A stretch of DNA of 64,000 bases from Rhodobacteraceae bacterium bin131 (GTDB lineage: Bacteria; Pseudomonadota; Alphaproteobacteria; Rhodobacterales; Rhodobacteraceae), in assembly GCA_002239085.1 (NCBI GenBank), contig MPNP01000006.1:1-64000 (forward strand), written 5' to 3'. Shown here in pieces: positions 52,529-61,820 of the stretch. The notes under the pieces are model-generated. The model had not been told where the DNA came from, made no database searches, and saw only the letters and a list, made by a program, of their open reading frames with translations. The number at the start of each line of letters is the position of its first letter. Positions within the stretch are counted from its first letter, which is position 1. The position numbers and the translations under genes were made by a program.

Positions 52529-53293
52529 ATGTCAGTTAAATTTGTTTGGGTCAGGCGGTCTGCAATAATAAAATGGGCACTCATAGGTGGCTTAATAATT
52601 TGGATAAGTATCTCATCGGCCTCAAGTCAACTGAAAGAAGAAAACTATTCTTTCGAAATCCGCTCTTTTGGTTTTACTCTTGGTTATGTTTTTGCTGGAA
52701 CAATTTCAAACGGGCGAAGGTATAAAGTCGCTTCCGTAATGCGGAGCAGTGATTTTGTTAGCATATTTTCGAAACGACGATTCGAAACAAAAGCCGAAGG
52801 CACGGTCAGTAATGGCATGATCAAATCAGAACGCTACGAGCTACTCTCCAATATCGGCAGTAATCAAAGTACCAAACTACTCACGTTCTCGGATGGACGA
52901 ATTACAAATTATGAAGTGAATTCTGAGAGTGAACCCAATCCTGTGGATATCAATGACGGTATCGCAAGTCTTGATTACCTCTCTGGATTTTACGCATTGT
53001 TAAATCCGAAGCCTGCAAATGAACTCTGCAACATGTCTTTTTATCTTAAGGATGGCGAACGGGTGGCTCTCATGAATATTGAGGAACCGAGCCCCTTGCA
53101 ACCAGAAAATATCATTTGCAATTCCACTTATACAAGGGTCAAAGGGTTTGATGCTGATGAAATGGAAAACGAACCACAAATAGATTTTACTCTTCTTTAC
53201 ACCCCGTCATCTACCTCTCAAGGCTACTATGAATTGAAAAGAATGAGTTTTACAGCAGATTTTGGACAAATCTCCATAGTTCGGATAAACTAA
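52529..53293 (+). CDS. DUF3108-like secreted protein
   Basis: N-terminal hydrophobic segment; YSFEIRSFGFTLGYVFAGTISNGRRYKVASVMRSSDFVSIFSKRRFETKAEG. Confidence 0.65.
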   Translation: MSVKFVWVRRSAIIKWALIGGLIIWISISSASSQLKEENYSFEIRSFGFTLGYVFAGTISNGRRYKVASVMRSSDFVSIFSKRRFETKAEGTVSNGMIKSERYELLSNIGSNQSTKLLTFSDGRITNYEVNSESEPNPVDINDGIASLDYLSGFYALLNPKPANELCNMSFYLKDGERVALMNIEEPSPLQPENIICNSTYTRVKGFDADEMENEPQIDFTLLYTPSSTSQGYYELKRMSFTADFGQISIVRIN

Positions 53294-53453
53294 TCTGATA
53301 GAGCAATAATATTGTCCTTTTACATAGGCCGAATCATCTAAGGCAAAAATTTGGATTCAATTCAACTCAGACCGACAGCGAAAATGATTTCGATAGTATC
53401 CCGGCTAGAAGTCGTTAATTTAAACAAGCTAAACGGTCAACTTGGATTTTGGA

Positions 53454-53759
53454 CTAATTTGTCCCTTTGATTACTTTTTTAGTTTCTTTCCTAGAATGTA
53501 CGACACTTGTTCGAATCCCTTTTTTAACATAGTTCATGAGCCCACGAACAGCTCGTTCACTCGGATCTATTCCAGCACAAGCGAGAATTTCTTTCCCGTC
53601 ACTTGAGCGGGCCCACTGAGCAATGGAATCCACCCCATTACCAAATCTCTGGTCGTCGGTAATGGCATCATCTATTACCGTAAGTACAATCGCTGAGAAC
53701 AGTTTGCGTGCTCTGACACCCTGCTCTGCCAGATAGGTAATTTCATCATATTTAGTCAC
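53454..53759 (-). CDS. Conserved hypothetical protein divergent from efp
   Basis: 101 aa; coherent protein-like sequence, ATG start, divergent from efp. Confidence 0.6.
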   Translation of the reverse strand: MTKYDEITYLAEQGVRARKLFSAIVLTVIDDAITDDQRFGNGVDSIAQWARSSDGKEILACAGIDPSERAVRGLMNYVKKGIRTSVVHSRKETKKVIKGTN

Positions 53760-53860
53760 CGTAAATTATTCCTCTATAACAAATTCTTATATTTTGATTG
53801 CGTGAATTTGCACTATCTCTTTTAATTCAGATTAGAAATTGTTTCAAAAGGTTACACTCT

Positions 53861-54424
53861 ATGCCAAAAATAAATGGAAATGAAATCAAAAACGGAAATG
53901 TCCTTGAGCATAAAGGTGGTTTATGGTCAACTGTAAAAGTTGATCATGTCAAGCCTGGTAAGGGTGGTGCTTTTGCCCAAGTTGAACTTAGGAATCTTCG
54001 CAATGGTGCAAAGCTTAACGAGCGTTTCCGGTCAGTTGATAAAGTTGAAAAAGTTCGTTTAGAGCAAAACGACTATCAGTATCTCTACTCTGAGGGAGAG
54101 ATGCTCGTTCTTATGAATATGGAAACCTACGACCAAATTTATGTCAAGGCTTCCATACTTGAAGACCGATTGCCTTACCTGAAAGAAGGTACAATGGTCA
54201 TTGTTGAGCAATTTAACGAAGAAGTTTTGAAAATTACTTTACCTCAAAAGGTAACCTTTAAGGTGGTTGAAACTGAACCTGTCGTATCAGGGCAAACCGT
54301 TGCGAATAGTTTTAAGCCAGCACTTCTTGATAATGGTGTTCGAGTTATGATTCCCCCCTACATTACCGAAGGAACAGAGATTGTCATTAATACTGAAACG
54401 CTTCAATACTCTGAAAGGGCTTAG
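53861..54424 (+). CDS. efp: Elongation factor P
   Basis: MPKINGNEIKNGNVLEHKGGLWSTVKVDHVKPGKGGAFAQVELRNLRNG; start chosen at internal Met. Confidence 0.97.
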   Translation: MPKINGNEIKNGNVLEHKGGLWSTVKVDHVKPGKGGAFAQVELRNLRNGAKLNERFRSVDKVEKVRLEQNDYQYLYSEGEMLVLMNMETYDQIYVKASILEDRLPYLKEGTMVIVEQFNEEVLKITLPQKVTFKVVETEPVVSGQTVANSFKPALLDNGVRVMIPPYITEGTEIVINTETLQYSERA

Positions 54425-54434
54425 AACAATGCTA

Positions 54435-54869
54435 TTATTGTTTCGAAACTATCAATCCCGTCGTTGATGCTGTTGCATAAATTTTTCTACTTTTATCGTA
54501 TATTTTTCCTTCAGCCACTGCGGTTCGGCGGCCGATATGGACAGATGTGCCCTCGGCCCAGACTTCCTGATTGAGCGGAATTTGATGGGTCATGTTGACC
54601 TTATACTCAAGGGTTGTAAAAATTTGATTTGCTGGGAGACGGCTGATCACCGAACAAGCCATCGCACTATCAAGAATAGATCCATACCAGCCACCATGCA
54701 CGGTACCCATTGGATTAACATAATTGTGATTTGGGACCCCACTGAAAATAACTTTGCCTAATTCAAGATAAACCAATTTAAAGCTGAGAGTTTCACCCAT
54801 CGCAGGATTATTACCCTCATCTATCATTTTTTGTAGTAACTCAAAACCTGGCAAATCTTTGGGGTACAT
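54435..54869 (-). CDS. PaaI-family (hotdog) thioesterase
   Basis: NPMGTVHGGWYGSILDSAMACSV, VHIGRRTAVAEGKIYDKSRKIYATASTTGLI. Confidence 0.82.
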   Translation of the reverse strand: MYPKDLPGFELLQKMIDEGNNPAMGETLSFKLVYLELGKVIFSGVPNHNYVNPMGTVHGGWYGSILDSAMACSVISRLPANQIFTTLEYKVNMTHQIPLNQEVWAEGTSVHIGRRTAVAEGKIYDKSRKIYATASTTGLIVSKQ

Positions 54870-55051
54870 GTGATACCTATTAAAACCATTTAGGAATAAC
54901 AATTAAGAATTATCAATGTAAAAATAATATTTATTTTTCCCTGTACGGAGTTTTTGCTCAACAGGTGATGTTTATACCATGGCAATCCCAAAAAATGATA
55001 TTTCAATTTGAGTAATCTTATTGTCAGCTCGAAAAAAAAGAAACAGCAAAT

Positions 55052-55840
55052 ATGACCAACCTAAATGCTAACATCAATGTAATGGCGAAAGCTGTTTCCA
55101 TTGCCGGCGACACCCTGCTCAGAGATTTTGAGGAGATCATCCGTCTTCAATCCTCAATTGAAGGGGCGGGCAAGCTTACTCAAAAGGCCTTGCAACGTGC
55201 CGATAATGCAATCATTTACGAGCTCACTTCTGCTCGACCTCATTACAGTTTGGAAAGCACTTTATCCTCCCCGATTATCGGCAAAGACCCAACTCGTAAA
55301 TGGCTGGTTTATGCTGTTTCTGGAGTTGATAATTTTGCTCGTGGAAATCCTAATTGGGTCATTTCAATTGGTCTTTTATTTAAAGGGGAAATTCAACTCG
55401 CAGTTATCAACCAGCCTTGCTTTAATGAAATCTACAAGGGTGTGAAGGGTAACGGTGCCTATTCACGGCAAATGAAACTTCGCGTTGCACCCATCAATCA
55501 AGTATCTAGTTTTTCGGTCGCTATTGACTTTGACTCATGCAAATCCTTAAGCATTCCACCCCTATTAAACACTATATTTTCCAATTTTCGTGCCATTCGA
55601 ACAAGTGGTTCGGCGAGCTTAGATCTACTGAATCTCAGCGCCGGTAAAATTGATGGATTTATTGGCTTTCAATGCGACCCCATTGAGATCCTTCCTGCAC
55701 AACTTCTTCTGACTGAAGCCGGAGGGTTAGTTCATACCTTTCCCAACCAGAACAATAATGACTACCATGGGTTAATTGCCGCAGGGTATCACAAATTTGA
55801 CGAATTTAAGCAAGCGGCTTTGGAATTTACGACAATTTAA
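55052..55840 (+). CDS. SuhB/inositol monophosphatase-like protein lacking the catalytic metal ligands
   Basis: Collinear with SuhB (RKWLVYAVSGVDNFARGNPNWVISIGLLFKGEIQLAVINQPCFNEIYKGVKGNGAY; RTSGSASLDLLNLSAGKIDGFIGF; LLLTEAGG) but DPLDGT reads YAVSGV. Confidence 0.82.
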   Translation: MTNLNANINVMAKAVSIAGDTLLRDFEEIIRLQSSIEGAGKLTQKALQRADNAIIYELTSARPHYSLESTLSSPIIGKDPTRKWLVYAVSGVDNFARGNPNWVISIGLLFKGEIQLAVINQPCFNEIYKGVKGNGAYSRQMKLRVAPINQVSSFSVAIDFDSCKSLSIPPLLNTIFSNFRAIRTSGSASLDLLNLSAGKIDGFIGFQCDPIEILPAQLLLTEAGGLVHTFPNQNNNDYHGLIAAGYHKFDEFKQAALEFTTI

Positions 55841-56040
55841 ATATGTCTGTTACCAAGGCTATCGCATTTGAAATAACATTCTATCACATTTCACGTAATT
55901 GACCCTCGCAGATTATTTCCTGAAGGAGTTTGAGGGATTTTTCTTTCTTTTACTGGCTAATAATGTTGACAATATTGAAAAATATAGTTCGTCAGCAAGC
56001 AAAACCATTGTAAAATTTCAAATACGATAGCCCTAGTCTG

Positions 56041-56811
56041 TTACGGCCTAAATGCCCACTTAGGGTCATTTCTAATTTCTACCCCATCTGCTTCCATTTT
56101 CCCGATGGCACGATCGAAGTTTAGATAGGCGATTCCCATCTTATTAGACTGGGTATACAGAATTCCGACAGGCTTCCCATTAACACTGATAGTGCTACCT
56201 GGTCTTACTGAACCTTTGACAATGACTCTAGCAAGTCCTTTTCTGAGAGTTGTTTTGTGTTTCATTCGGGCCGTAACCTCCTGCCCCACAAAGCATCCTT
56301 TGTTAAAATCTACCCCATTGATCCTTTCAAAACCAGCTTCAAGAATGAAAGTTTTGTTTTGAATAAGTTCAACACCCGTTTCTGGAATACAATTCATAAC
56401 TCGAATTAATTCCCAGTCTACATTCTCTTCTGATAGTTTCTCTTCACTATAATGACGCCATCCTAGAGCGGTACATCGGGGATCATGACGCACAAATTTG
56501 GCGGTGGCATTTAAGCCTCTACTTACTTTTAATTTCGTATCGTTCAGCTCAACTTTCGCTCGAAGTTGATACATTGCAAGACGAGTTATCAGTTCTTTTG
56601 TAGAATTGGTTTTGATATCTAAAAAATAATCAGAACCTTTTTTGAATAAGAAGAAATCGTAAAGGTATTTACCCTGAGGTGTCAGCAGAGCTGAATAAAC
56701 CAAATCTTTCTCGCTCACAGGCAAACTGTTGGTAATCAAACCCTGTAGAAACTCGGCATTATCATGTCCCCCAATGCGAATGACTGAACGACAATTATTG
56801 AAATTAGACAG
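56041..56811 (-). CDS. ygfZ: YgfZ-like tRNA-modification/folate-binding protein; probable CTG start
   Basis: Family motif KGCFVGQEVTARMKH; N-terminal SNFNNCRSVIRIGGHDNAEFLQGLITNSLPV extends 24 codons beyond the ORF-track start to a CTG with AGGAGG 5 nt upstream. Confidence 0.8.
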   Translation of the reverse strand: MSNFNNCRSVIRIGGHDNAEFLQGLITNSLPVSEKDLVYSALLTPQGKYLYDFFLFKKGSDYFLDIKTNSTKELITRLAMYQLRAKVELNDTKLKVSRGLNATAKFVRHDPRCTALGWRHYSEEKLSEENVDWELIRVMNCIPETGVELIQNKTFILEAGFERINGVDFNKGCFVGQEVTARMKHKTTLRKGLARVIVKGSVRPGSTISVNGKPVGILYTQSNKMGIAYLNFDRAIGKMEADGVEIRNDPKWAFRP

Positions 56812-56954
56812 TTAGTCCTCCTTTTCTATAAAGCTTTATCGTTGTCCTATATTTATAATTTGGAATCAATTCCCTATTTCATAGTATCTAATCAATTGGT
56901 TTAAACAATTAAATGGGATGAATTGAGTCATATGATTCAGAGTTGGAGACATTA

Positions 56955-57698
56955 ATGGCAGGTCATTCAAAATGGGCTAACATTCAACATCGAAAAGGGC
57001 GGCAAGATGCCACTCGGTCAAAGTTATTCTCAAAACTTTCAAGAGAGATTACTGTTGCCGCCAAAATTGGAGATCTAGATCCTGAAAAAAACCCCCGGTT
57101 GCGGTTAGCCGTTCGAGAAGCCAAAAGTAATTCAGTACCTAAAGATGTTATTGAACGGGCTATCACGAAAGCTTCCGGTGCGGATTCAGATTCCTTGGAA
57201 GAAGTTCGTTACGAGGGTTATGGGCCTGCGGGAGTCGCTGTGATTGTTGAGGCCATGACCGACAATCGAAATCGAACAGCCGCATCTATTCGGTCAATAT
57301 TTACTAAGCTTGGAGGCAATTTAGCTGAAACAGGTGCTGTTAGCTACATGTTTGAGCGTAAAGGCGAAGTTGTTTTTTCGCGTGAAACTTGTGACGATAA
57401 CGAACTGTTAGAAGCCGCTATAGAGGCTGGAGCAGAGGATGTTGATTCAAGTGATGCCGGCCATATTGTATACACATCAGATGTTGAACTCTCGGCTGTA
57501 TCCAACGCTTTAGAAAAAGAACTCGGTGAGGCACTCACCGCTAAACTTATCTGGAAACCCACAATTACTACTGAACTAGATTTGGAAAAAGCACAAAAAG
57601 TCATAAAGCTAATTGATATGCTTGATGAGGATGAAGATGTGCAGAGAGTTACGGCAAATTTTGAAATCCCTGACGAAATACTCAATCAATTTGAGTGA
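56955..57698 (+). CDS. yebC: YebC/PmpR family regulator
   Basis: [32 protein letters not shown]. Confidence 0.97.
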   Translation: MAGHSKWANIQHRKGRQDATRSKLFSKLSREITVAAKIGDLDPEKNPRLRLAVREAKSNSVPKDVIERAITKASGADSDSLEEVRYEGYGPAGVAVIVEAMTDNRNRTAASIRSIFTKLGGNLAETGAVSYMFERKGEVVFSRETCDDNELLEAAIEAGAEDVDSSDAGHIVYTSDVELSAVSNALEKELGEALTAKLIWKPTITTELDLEKAQKVIKLIDMLDEDEDVQRVTANFEIPDEILNQFE

Positions 57699-57736
57699 TT
57701 ATACCTCCTCAGATTATTCGGCTGATATAGATTCTC

Positions 57737-58618
57737 TTGGAAATAAAATTTCTTAATCGTCGATTATCCAACAATGCTGTGGGTATATTGTGGATGGTCG
57801 TTTGCAGCTTTAATCTCGTCGCTGTAGCGACAATCGCTAAAATCATAGGCAACGATATTTCGGCCAGTCAGTCGGGATTTTTACGATATTTAATAGGCCT
57901 CATATTTATCATTCCCCTTTTACGGCATTTCAACCTGAAAACTATTCCCAAAAATGACTTAATTATTTTTAGTATTCGTGGCTTTGTTCATTCCATTGGT
58001 GTCATGCTTTGGTTCTTTTCAATGACACAAATAACTATCGCCGAAGTCATATCCATGAGTTATCTCACCCCCATATTACTTTCAATCATGGCCATAATTT
58101 TTCTAGGAGAGGAGCTATCATGGAATCGCATTATAACCCTGTTGTGTGGTATCATTGGTTGCTTAATAATACTGAGACCTGGTTTTCGCGAATTGGTCAT
58201 TGGTCACTGGTCCATTCTTGGAACAGTTTGTGCATTTTCAGTGTCTTACCTTCTGACCAAACAGCTCACTAATCGTTATAGTGCCGAGGTCATAATTGTC
58301 ATGCTATCTTTGACCTGTACTACATTCTTATTTCCAACGGCTCTACTGGCCTGGAAGCCACCGACTTTGGAAAATATTTTTTGGTTATTTCTGGTTGCTT
58401 TTTTTGCTACTTTTGCTCATTATTCAATGACTCGTGCTTTTAACGCAGCACCGATTACCGTGACTCAACCCTTTAACTTTTTACAATTAATAGGAGCCGT
58501 CGCAATTGGAGCATTGTTTTTTTCTGAGCCGTTAGATATTTGGGTGTTTTTGGGTGGGAGCATAATCGTTTGTGCCATCTCGCTTTTGGCATGGCGGGAG
58601 TTCATGAGCAAAAAATAA
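57737..58618 (+). CDS. DMT/EamA-family transporter
   Basis: Multiple TM segments, two EamA-like repeats (MSYLTPILLSIMAIIFLGEELSWNRI; TQPFNFLQLIGAVAIGALFFSEPLDIW); exact start uncertain. Confidence 0.85.
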   Translation: MEIKFLNRRLSNNAVGILWMVVCSFNLVAVATIAKIIGNDISASQSGFLRYLIGLIFIIPLLRHFNLKTIPKNDLIIFSIRGFVHSIGVMLWFFSMTQITIAEVISMSYLTPILLSIMAIIFLGEELSWNRIITLLCGIIGCLIILRPGFRELVIGHWSILGTVCAFSVSYLLTKQLTNRYSAEVIIVMLSLTCTTFLFPTALLAWKPPTLENIFWLFLVAFFATFAHYSMTRAFNAAPITVTQPFNFLQLIGAVAIGALFFSEPLDIWVFLGGSIIVCAISLLAWREFMSKK

Positions 58619-58627
58619 TTATAAATT

Positions 58628-59854
58628 TCAACCAAACTTTTTTTGTGATTGTTGGCGGTCACGATGAACAACATAAAGAGCGATAAAAATGCTTGCTAGA
58701 ACGCTGATCAACATGATGAAATACAATGGGTAAGGTCCCGATTCAATTGTCAATAAAGATCCCGCCAAGGCCGATAAACCAGAGCCAATCCCGATCATGA
58801 TCGCGCCACCTATTCCTGACGCTGTCCCCGCAAGATGTGGGCGGACTGACAGCATACCGGCTGTCGCATTTGGCAGTATCATTCCATTACCGACACCCAT
58901 CATCACGGCAAAGCCAAAAAAGCTCATCGGGTGATTAAAACCCGCAAGGGCTGATAAAATTGGCCCCACTGGCCCCAACAAAAGAATCGCACACCCCACC
59001 AAAATCATTTTGTTAATTCCAATTCTTGTGGAGTATTTTCCAGAAATAAAATTACCAGTCATATAACCGACGGCCGTCAAGCCAAAATAAATTCCAACCG
59101 CTGAAGGGCTCAGATTGAATATCTCTGATCCCACAAAGGGGGCTCCACCTAAAAATGAAAAAAATACCCCTGAGGCACATGCTGCAACAAGACAGTACCC
59201 CCAGAATCTTTGAGATTTAAACAATTCTGGATATTCTTTGAATTGTAACCAGATGTTGGACTTTGACCTAGGCAAAGTTTCGCCCAAATCATAGTAAGTG
59301 ATTCCCAACGTGATGACGCCAAAAAGTATCAACAGGGATAAACTTGCTTGCCAGCCAAACAGTTCATCAAGAAATCCACCTAAGATTGGTGCAATCATAG
59401 GAGCAACCGCCATGCCCATGGTTACATATCCAATCACAGAGGCCGATTCTGCGGCTGAATACATGTCACGAACTACCGCTCTAGAAAGAACCATACCGGT
59501 CACAATAATGGCTTGTGCCATTCGAAAAAATAGGAAAATCTCTACTGTTGTAGCGAGTACACAGCCAAACGTGGCAATAATGAACAGAATTATACCCCAT
59601 AAAACAACTGGTCTTCGGCCATAGTAGTCGGAAATAGGCCCGACAATAACGTGCATGATGGCATTGAAGACTAAATAAAAGGCAACCGAAAGCTGAATTA
59701 TTCGATAATCCGTTTGAAAAAACTCCGTCATATTTGGCAGGGACGGAAGAAACAATGTCATGGACAATGCTGGTAGGGCTGAAAGGATAACCAATGTAGT
59801 TATATGGGGCGGTGTTTTCCGGTTTAGAAATTGTATTTGAGGGGTTCCGTTCAC
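58628..59854 (-). CDS. MFS transporter, Bcr/CflA-like
   Basis: LPSLPNMTEFFQTDYRIIQLSVAFYLVFNAIMHVIVGPISDYYGRRPVVLWG. Confidence 0.88.
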   Translation of the reverse strand: MNGTPQIQFLNRKTPPHITTLVILSALPALSMTLFLPSLPNMTEFFQTDYRIIQLSVAFYLVFNAIMHVIVGPISDYYGRRPVVLWGIILFIIATFGCVLATTVEIFLFFRMAQAIIVTGMVLSRAVVRDMYSAAESASVIGYVTMGMAVAPMIAPILGGFLDELFGWQASLSLLILFGVITLGITYYDLGETLPRSKSNIWLQFKEYPELFKSQRFWGYCLVAACASGVFFSFLGGAPFVGSEIFNLSPSAVGIYFGLTAVGYMTGNFISGKYSTRIGINKMILVGCAILLLGPVGPILSALAGFNHPMSFFGFAVMMGVGNGMILPNATAGMLSVRPHLAGTASGIGGAIMIGIGSGLSALAGSLLTIESGPYPLYFIMLISVLASIFIALYVVHRDRQQSQKKFG

Positions 59855-60115
59855 TATATGACCTTCAGGTTTTTGCTTAATCGCATTTAACCCATCGCTA
59901 TGAAGGGTTCTTATTTGCTTTCAATGATGCCTTGAAGGCAATTATAGTCAATGAAATCGCACTTCAAGAAAAAGACTCCATTAATCCCTAACGATTGAAT
60001 AATTTTGAATTGAATTGAAATTTAGGGACGCATTGATTTTTTATAATCCCAAGTTGGTAATACTATTGTATAAGGGTTATGTTATGCATTCACAACAATA
60101 AGACAGGGCGATGAT

Positions 60116-61648
60116 ATGGAAACAATAATTTCTGAACTTGGCAAACGACGTGTAGAAGCCAATCTTGGGGGTGGCGTGGCAAGAATCAAGGCCCAGCATG
60201 ATAAAGGTAAACTCACCGCTCGCGAGCGAATTGAATTGTTGCTTGACGACAATTCCTTTGAAGAATTTGATATGTTCGTTGCCCATCGCTGTAATGACTT
60301 TAATATGCATAACACCAAAATCCTGGGGGATGGTGTCATCACTGGATGGGGAACAATAAACGGGCGGCAAGTTTACGTCTTTAGTCAGGATTTTACCGTA
60401 TTTGGTGGCTCCTTATCCGAAACACACGCAGCCAAAATATGCAAAATTATGGACATGGCAATCCAAAATGGGGCACCAGTTATTGGCCTCAACGATTCTG
60501 GAGGTGCCCGTATTCAAGAAGGGGTATCATCGCTTGCTGGATATGCCGAAGTTTTTCAGCGCAATATCCTTGCTTCCGGGGTTATTCCACAAATTAGTGT
60601 CATCATGGGGCCGTGTGCTGGAGGAGCAGTTTATTCTCCTGCAATGACTGACTTTATATTCATGGTCAAGGATTCCTCATATATGTTTGTCACTGGACCA
60701 GATGTTGTAAAGACTGTGACTAATGAGATCATTTCATCCGAAGATTTAGGAGGTGCAGGCACTCACACAACCCGATCTTCAGTCGCCGATGGTGCCTTTA
60801 ATAATGACGTTGAAGCACTTTATGAAGTACGAAGATTCTTTGATTATCTCCCGCTTAGCAACACTTCAAAACCGCCACTCCTACCCAATTATGATGACCC
60901 CAATCGGATTGAGATGTCACTTGATACCTTGATTCCCGACAGTCCCAATCAACCTTACGATATGAAAGAATTGATACACAAGATTGCTGATGATGGTGAT
61001 CTGTTTGAGGTCAAAGAAAATTTCGCTAAAAACATAATTACCGGATTTATCCGCCTTGAGGGTTCAACGGTGGGAGTCGTTGGTAACCAACCGATGGTAT
61101 TAGCAGGTTGTCTTGACATTGATAGCTCAAGAAAGGCGGCCCGATTTGTTCGCTTTTGCGATGCGTTTGAAATCCCCATTCTGACATTTGTGGATGTACC
61201 TGGTTTCCTGCCCGGAACCGCACAAGAATATGGAGGGATTATCGTGCATGGAGCCAAACTGCTGTTCGCATTTGGGGAAGCAACAGTACCAAAGGTCACT
61301 GTAATCACTCGAAAAGCTTATGGAGGGGCTTATGATGTTATGTCATCCAAGCACCTTAGAGGCGATTTTAACTATGCTTGGCCCAGTGCTCAAATTGCCG
61401 TAATGGGAGCAAAAGGAGCGGTTGAAATTTTGTACCGTTCAGAAATCAATGATCCCGATAAGGTTGAAAAGCGCTCAAAGGAATATGAGGAGCGGTTCGC
61501 CAACCCTTTTGTTGCAGCTGAAAAAGGGTTTGTTGATGAAATTATTCACCCTCATTCCACCCGTATGCGAGTGTGTCGTGCATTAAGAAGCTTAAAATCA
61601 AAACGCCTTCGCAACCCTCCAAAGAAGCATGACAATATTCCACTCTAG
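60116..61648 (+). CDS. pccB: Propionyl-CoA carboxylase beta subunit
   Basis: [64 protein letters not shown]. Confidence 0.94.
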   Translation: METIISELGKRRVEANLGGGVARIKAQHDKGKLTARERIELLLDDNSFEEFDMFVAHRCNDFNMHNTKILGDGVITGWGTINGRQVYVFSQDFTVFGGSLSETHAAKICKIMDMAIQNGAPVIGLNDSGGARIQEGVSSLAGYAEVFQRNILASGVIPQISVIMGPCAGGAVYSPAMTDFIFMVKDSSYMFVTGPDVVKTVTNEIISSEDLGGAGTHTTRSSVADGAFNNDVEALYEVRRFFDYLPLSNTSKPPLLPNYDDPNRIEMSLDTLIPDSPNQPYDMKELIHKIADDGDLFEVKENFAKNIITGFIRLEGSTVGVVGNQPMVLAGCLDIDSSRKAARFVRFCDAFEIPILTFVDVPGFLPGTAQEYGGIIVHGAKLLFAFGEATVPKVTVITRKAYGGAYDVMSSKHLRGDFNYAWPSAQIAVMGAKGAVEILYRSEINDPDKVEKRSKEYEERFANPFVAAEKGFVDEIIHPHSTRMRVCRALRSLKSKRLRNPPKKHDNIPL

Positions 61649-61820
61649 CTTGATGAACTCCCACATAAAAGGCTTTTTATGAATATTCGTATATATCAAA
61701 CTCGTTATAATGACCTTCTTGGTTCAATGTTTTGATTGTTTTTTCTTAGCTCGCATATAACTTTTTCAAAATTCCTCAACATGAAGATTATTCCTTCCCA
61801 TAAGTTTGATAGGTCAAATT

